Shown here piece after piece: positions 7,213-10,463 of a DNA stretch of 10,463 bases. Position 1 is the first letter of the stretch; every line of letters starts with the position of its first letter. Origin of the DNA: Chloroflexota bacterium (GTDB taxonomy: Bacteria; Chloroflexota; Dehalococcoidia; DSTF01; RBG-16-68-14); contig JACZTE010000015.1 of NCBI GenBank assembly GCA_022573935.1, positions 1-10,463 on the forward strand. Reading direction: 5' to 3'. A program made the position numbers and the translations under genes. Below the pieces are notes generated by a model. It saw only the letters and a list, made by a program, of their open reading frames with translations. It ran no database searches and was not told where the DNA came from.

Positions 7213-7474
7213 GGATCGCATTCCTGGCACCTTGATATACATACAGCTTCCTACAACTTGCGATGGGAGTCAAGACCCTTTTCTTGTCCGCTTCTGTTTT
7301 ATGTTGCCTATACCCTTCCTACGATCGCTACATGGGCTAAACTGCGCAATGTCCTGTTGCGTTATGATAGGCTAATATGTACTACTTTGCACAAAGAAGG
7401 GGTTGCAACTCGCCGTCAGTAATGAGAGAATGAATGCCTCCGAAATCGTTCGCGTGACGATGCCGGGGCGCACG

Positions 7475-7480
7475 AAGGAG
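7475..7480 (+). promoter_or_regulatory. Ribosome binding site of the PhaE-like gene
   Basis: AAGGAG lies 6 nt before the ATG at 7487. It supports this start over upstream in-frame codons at 7403 and 7430. Confidence 0.75.
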
Positions 7481-7486
7481 ATCCAG

Positions 7487-7957
7487 ATGGCCGAACAATC
7501 GAACGAACAGGCAAACGACCAGGCAAACGGACAAGCACAGGACGTGGTGCAGCTCTGGCGCGAGTGGCTAACGCTCTCGGAGCGCCAGTTCAACTCGTTT
7601 TTTAACGAGGTGATGGGCAGCGACCAGTTCGCCCGCTCAGCGGCCGGGTACATGGAGACCTTCGCCGCCTCCCAACGGCTGATGGCCCAGGGGATGGAGC
7701 GCTACCTCTCATTTGTTAACATGCCCTCCCGGAACGATATCGCCAGCCTGGCCGAAACGCTTCAGTCCATTGAGACTCGCCTGGCGCAAATCGAAGAGAC
7801 GTTGCAGCTCGCCGCGGAAGCGGTCGATGGAAGTCCGGTCGGCGCCCCGTCACGGGAAGAGCCGAAGCGGACGCGACAGCCCGCCGGCACCCAAGCCGCC
7901 GAGGAGAGCGACACTGAACAGTCGGGGATCCCTGAAAATCTCCGGCGACAAGCGTAA
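7487..7957 (+). CDS. Short PhaE/PhaR-like PHA synthase subunit
   Basis: The predicted product has 156 residues. It starts with a low-complexity SNEQANDQANGQAQ tract, followed by helical segments (VVQLWREWLTLSERQFNSFF, about 20-39; GYMETFAASQRLMAQGMERYL, about 54-74). The block VNMPSRNDIASLAETL (about 77-92) resembles the conserved C-terminal NxPSRxDV-type block of PhaE, the partner subunit of class III PHA synthases. A coiled coil (about 86-113) and a charged, Pro/Glu-rich, probably disordered tail follow. PhaE subunits are usually about 300-400 residues and class IV PhaR about 200, so this is a compact form. It precedes phaC by 39 bp on the same strand and is almost certainly cotranscribed with it. 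I infer that it binds and activates PhaC. It has no signal peptide or transmembrane segment. Confidence 0.75.
   Translation: MAEQSNEQANDQANGQAQDVVQLWREWLTLSERQFNSFFNEVMGSDQFARSAAGYMETFAASQRLMAQGMERYLSFVNMPSRNDIASLAETLQSIETRLAQIEETLQLAAEAVDGSPVGAPSREEPKRTRQPAGTQAAEESDTEQSGIPENLRRQA
7508..7529 (+). repeat. 12-bp repeat encoding a Gln-Ala-Asn tract
   Basis: CAGGCAAACG occurs at 7508-7517 and 7520-7529 with a 12-bp period. It encodes the QAND/QANG units of the PhaE-like N-terminal tract. Confidence 0.6.
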
Positions 7958-7996
7958 GTCGGAGGATCGGTCGAAGCAAGGATGACGAGGCCGAAG

Positions 7997-9082
7997 ATGG
8001 TTACCCAATCAACTGATACTCGTTTCGTCGTGGCAGAACAGCTCCGCCGCGAGGTCGATCGCACCCTGGAGCGTTCGCTTCACAGCATGGACGTCCTGCT
8101 GGGACGGCGCGAACCCGCGGTCGGGCTCACGCCGAAGGATACGATCTACTCCCGCGGCACCATGCGCCTCTACCGCTATCGGCCGGTGGTCGACGAGGTG
8201 TATCGGGTACCGATCGTCTTCGTCATGTCGCTCATCAGCAAGCCGTACATCCTCGACCTGGTACCGGGCCAAAGCTTCGTCGAATATCTCCTCAACCAGG
8301 GCTACGATGTGTTCATGGTGGACTGGGGTGTCCCCAGGCCTGAAGACCACAAGCTGCGCATGGAGGACTACGTGCTGGACCTGCTGCCGCGCTGCGTCGA
8401 GCAGGTTCAAAAGCTCACCAAGGAAGAGGAGTTCTCTTTCCTCGGCTACTGCATGGGTGGAATGTTCGGCTTGATGTACGGTGGCATTTTCCCGGAGGCC
8501 GGCTTAAAGAATCTGGCCTGCATCGCCACGCCGGTCGACTTTTCGGGGATGGGGCTGTTTCGCCGCTGGGCGGACCCGCGCTGGTTCAACGTCGACCGCA
8601 TCGTCGATACGCTCGGCAACATCCCCGCGGAAGCGATCCTCGCCTCGATTGAGATGTTGCGTCCGCTCGACCGCCTGATGGGATACATTCGGCTCTGGGA
8701 CAACCTCTGGGACGAGACATACGTCTACAACTGGCGCGTGCGCAACAAGTGGGTACAAGACCAGATCCCCTTCCCCGGCGAGTGCTATCGGCAGATGATT
8801 AAGGAGCTGGTGCAGGGCAACAAGCTGATGAGCGGGGAACTCACGCTTGGCTCGCGGCGGGTAGAGCTGGAGCACGTACCTTGGTCGGTGCTAAACGTGA
8901 TGGCGGAACACGACCACATCACGCCGTACGATGCGGCCCGCCCCCTGACCTCGCTTGTCGGCAGCGCCGATACACAGGAGCTGGCGCTTAAAGGAGGCCA
9001 CGTCAGCCTCATTTCCGGAAAGAACGCCATCCTGCGGCTATGGCCCACCGTGAACGAGTGGCTCGCCCCCCGCTCCGTCTAA
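7997..9082 (+). CDS. phaC: Class III-like poly(3-hydroxyalkanoate) synthase, PhaC
   Basis: The predicted product has 361 residues from the ATG at 7997, which has GAGG 6 nt upstream; an ATG at 7982 is an equally open alternative adding five residues. PHA synthase polymerises hydroxyacyl-CoA, chiefly 3-hydroxybutyryl-CoA, into polyester at the granule surface. The lipase-like box has cysteine in place of serine: FLGYCMGGMFGLM, with Cys152. The other triad members are Asp306 in MAEHDHITP and His335 in KGGHVSLI. Other family blocks are PIVFVMSLISKPYILDL, YDVFMVDWG and the Trp-rich WDNLWDETYVYNW segment. Length and triad positions are close to class III enzymes (about 355 residues), well short of class I or II (about 560-590). 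The upstream small subunit gene agrees with a two-component class III or IV synthase. This is the most secure assignment of the PHA module. Confidence 0.95.
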   Translation: MVTQSTDTRFVVAEQLRREVDRTLERSLHSMDVLLGRREPAVGLTPKDTIYSRGTMRLYRYRPVVDEVYRVPIVFVMSLISKPYILDLVPGQSFVEYLLNQGYDVFMVDWGVPRPEDHKLRMEDYVLDLLPRCVEQVQKLTKEEEFSFLGYCMGGMFGLMYGGIFPEAGLKNLACIATPVDFSGMGLFRRWADPRWFNVDRIVDTLGNIPAEAILASIEMLRPLDRLMGYIRLWDNLWDETYVYNWRVRNKWVQDQIPFPGECYRQMIKELVQGNKLMSGELTLGSRRVELEHVPWSVLNVMAEHDHITPYDAARPLTSLVGSADTQELALKGGHVSLISGKNAILRLWPTVNEWLAPRSV

Positions 9083-9194
9083 TCGCTCTCTCCCCAGACT
9101 GACCTATCTCGAACACCCGCGCTTCACGCGCTCTCCGCACACGCGTCGTAAACCCCTGATGCGTGATTCCCCTACTCATGATCCGGCCTGGCCA

Positions 9195-9224
9195 GTCGAT
9201 CCTTCTATAGCCAACAGGATCGAC
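9195..9224 (+). promoter_or_regulatory. 9-bp inverted repeat just upstream of the hydrolase RBS
   Basis: GTCGATCCT (9195-9203) and AGGATCGAC (9216-9224) are exact reverse complements around a 12-nt loop. The AGGAGG ribosome binding site begins 5 nt later. It may be an operator or a 5' leader hairpin. No T-tract follows, so it is not a typical terminator of phaC. Confidence 0.5.
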
Positions 9225-9238
9225 GGACAGGAGGCCAG

Positions 9239-10060
9239 ATGCCTACGGTTCGGGCAAACGGGATCGATTGCTACTACGAGGAGCACGGCTCTGGCGAACC
9301 GCTGCTGCTCATTATGGGCTGGGGCGGAAACGCCTCTACCTGGCAACCACAGATCCCCGGCCTGGCTCACCAGTACCGAGTCATCGCCTTCGACAACCGT
9401 GGCGTCGGCCGAACGTCGGCGACGGAAGAGCCGTACAGCACGGCCCAGATGGCAGCCGACACCATCGGTCTGCTGGATGCGCTGGAGGTGTCCTCGACCC
9501 ACGTGTTCGGCGTCTCGTTGGGCGGCATGATCGCCCAAGAGCTGGTGCTGGCGCATCCCGAGCGAGTGAGCACGCTAATCCTAGGCTGCACCTCACCCGG
9601 CAGCAGTCAGGCATCCGGCGCCGAGAAGTTACAGAACAGCATCGCAAGCTTCCAAGAGGAGACGAAGGAACATAGTCCGGATGCCGGCTGGTTTTCTGAC
9701 TTCATGAAGCTCCTCTGGACCGAGGAGGCGCTGGCTCAGTCCGATAGCCACGTGCAAGACTTCGTCCTCTCCCTCATCCGCTACCCGCCGACGCCCCACG
9801 GCCTGCGGAACCAGGCCGCGGCGATCGCCGCGCACGACACCTACGACCGCTTGAACCGGATCTCTTGCCCCACGCTGGTCATCACCGGCGGCGAGGACGA
9901 ACTCATCGCCCCGCGCAACTCCGGCATCCTCGCCGATCGCATTCCGAGTGCCGAGCTGCGGGCCTTCCCCGGCCTCAGGCACGCCTTCCATCTGGAACGG
10001 CCAGACCTGGTGAACTCGCTCATCGTCGACTTCATCCAGCGAGCAGCCGCCGTCGCCTGA
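9239..10060 (+). CDS. Alpha/beta-fold hydrolase downstream of phaC
   Basis: The predicted product has 273 residues, with ATG preceded by AGGAGG at 4 nt. The oxyanion region is LLLIMGWGGNASTWQ (about 22-36). The DNRGVGRTS turn (52-60) is typical of this superfamily. The nucleophile elbow is VFGVSLGGMIAQ with Ser93. The acid is probably Asp220 in ITGGEDELIAP, and the base His248 or His251 in GLRHAFHLERP. There is no signal peptide, so it is likely cytoplasmic. It lies 156 bp after phaC on the same strand, with its own upstream hairpin, so it may be an independent unit or a late operon member. Relatives include enol-lactonases, haloperoxidase-like enzymes, esterases and intracellular PHA depolymerases. 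A role in PHA oligomer hydrolysis is suggested only by location. Confidence 0.85.
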   Translation: MPTVRANGIDCYYEEHGSGEPLLLIMGWGGNASTWQPQIPGLAHQYRVIAFDNRGVGRTSATEEPYSTAQMAADTIGLLDALEVSSTHVFGVSLGGMIAQELVLAHPERVSTLILGCTSPGSSQASGAEKLQNSIASFQEETKEHSPDAGWFSDFMKLLWTEEALAQSDSHVQDFVLSLIRYPPTPHGLRNQAAAIAAHDTYDRLNRISCPTLVITGGEDELIAPRNSGILADRIPSAELRAFPGLRHAFHLERPDLVNSLIVDFIQRAAAVA

Positions 10061-10165
10061 GCGAACCTACCACATACGAACCGAAAGGTTGGGACCCACT
10101 CCTGAGGCGGGTGTTGCGCGTGCGGATATATCGCATGGAATATGGGCGAAACGTAAACGCGCGGC
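10061..10165. other. Short convergent intergenic region
   Basis: It separates the hydrolase from the minus-strand membrane protein. It contains AACC-GAAA-GGTT (10079-10090), a 4-bp stem with a GNRA-type loop. No T-tract follows, and I cannot call a terminator. Confidence 0.3.
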
Positions 10166-10463
10166 CTATACGCGGCGGCGGCGCCAGATCAGCGCAAACG
10201 AGCCGCCCGCAACCAGCGCGACCGCTGCCGCAGCGGCCTCGCCCACGCGCAACGGCAGACGGCTGTCGTCTGCCGGCTCCACGGCGAGGTCGGACGCTGC
10301 TTCAAGCGCGGCCTCGGTCGTCCCCTCCGGCGCGGGTTCGGCCTCACCGTTGGTGTTGGATGATACTCGTACACACGCGCTGCCTGACGGACACTCCAGT
10401 TCGAGTTCGGCCTCACCGTTGGCATTGTCTGACAATCGCAATTGCACGCACTCACGGTCGGGT
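10166..10463 (-). CDS. C-terminal end of a Cys-containing repeat protein with a membrane anchor (N-terminus outside window)
   Basis: The minus-strand frame is open to the right edge; 98 residues are visible, and a GTG at 10447 is probably internal because repeat-like sequence (PDREC) continues upstream of it. Two related units are seen: CVQLRLSDNANGEAE and CVRVSSNTNGEAE, whose shared NGEAE ends are 23 residues apart. Each follows a Cys-containing turn (PDREC, ECPSGSAC). An acidic Ala/Glu linker comes next, then LPLRVGEAAAAAVALVAG, the rest of a single hydrophobic segment, and a final RRRRV. The order of short motif, hydrophobic stretch and basic tail is that of a C-terminal membrane anchor or sorting signal, but there is no canonical LPxTG. 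It is likely an exported surface protein. I do not recognise a family. Confidence 0.65.
   Translation of the reverse strand, partial: PDRECVQLRLSDNANGEAELELECPSGSACVRVSSNTNGEAEPAPEGTTEAALEAASDLAVEPADDSRLPLRVGEAAAAAVALVAGGSFALIWRRRRV
10336..10422 (-). repeat. Direct repeat, two copies, 69-bp period
   Basis: GTTCGGCCTCACCGTTGG is identical at 10336-10353 and 10405-10422. The 69-bp offset equals 23 codons and underlies the NGEAE protein repeat. More copies may lie beyond the edge. Confidence 0.8.

Larger units (their letters stand above)
7199..7486. promoter_or_regulatory. Divergent phasin/phaE control region with TTGC/GCAA motifs
   Basis: This 288-bp region separates the phasin and synthase-subunit genes. 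CGCAA (7345-7349) and TTGCG (7357-7361) form a 5-bp inverted repeat next to TATGAT (7363-7368), a possible -10 box. TTGCACAA lies at 7387-7394 and the palindrome GTTGCAAC at 7402-7409. TGC-rich sites are known targets of PhaR-type PHA regulators in proteobacteria; a similar regulator here is only inferred. I could not assign a full -35/-10 pair with confidence. Confidence 0.35.

Noticed and set aside
7199..7273. Upstream extension of the phasin gene to a start at 7273
   Set aside because: The added 25 residues are not phasin-like, and the very strong ribosome binding site sits just before the ATG at 7198.

Overview
The window is moderately GC-rich bacterial DNA, dense with genes that mostly carry clear purine-rich ribosome binding sites and often use GTG or TTG starts. 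It looks like chromosomal DNA of a soil- or water-type bacterium. The pairing of a class III-like PHA synthase with a bacterial WS/DGAT, plus a lipoprotein quinoprotein-like propeller, would suit Chloroflexota (Thermomicrobia-like) or an actinobacterial relative. No marker gene is present, so this placement is a weak inference. I saw no tRNA, rRNA, CRISPR, insertion sequence or prophage signature.

Left part (1-3323). A very long minus-strand frame, open to the left edge, encodes a lipoprotein with a PQQ-type beta-propeller followed by a second, NHL-like propeller. It is divergent from a GNAT acetyltransferase. The intergenic region between them holds an 8-bp direct repeat and a perfect 9-bp inverted repeat.

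Middle part (3283-6484). This is a neutral-lipid block: a wax ester synthase/diacylglycerol acyltransferase (WS/DGAT, minus), a divergent GHSLGG lipase-like hydrolase (plus), and a PlsC-type glycerophosphate acyltransferase (minus).

Right-centre part (6671-10060). This is a polyhydroxyalkanoate (PHA) block: a phasin-like granule protein (minus), then divergently a short PhaE/PhaR-like synthase subunit and a class III-like PhaC (plus), followed by an alpha/beta hydrolase on the same strand.

The phasin and plsC genes run in the same direction. The two storage modules, triacylglycerol/wax ester and PHA polyester, therefore sit side by side. Inferred logic: PlsC and WS/DGAT build acylglycerols or wax esters, PhaC/PhaE polymerise hydroxyacyl-CoA, the phasin coats inclusions, and the two hydrolases may mobilise or edit the stored material.

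Right edge (10166-10463). This is the C-terminal end of a surface-type protein with a Cys-containing 23-residue repeat, an acidic linker, a single transmembrane segment and an RRRRV tail. Its upstream part lies outside the window.
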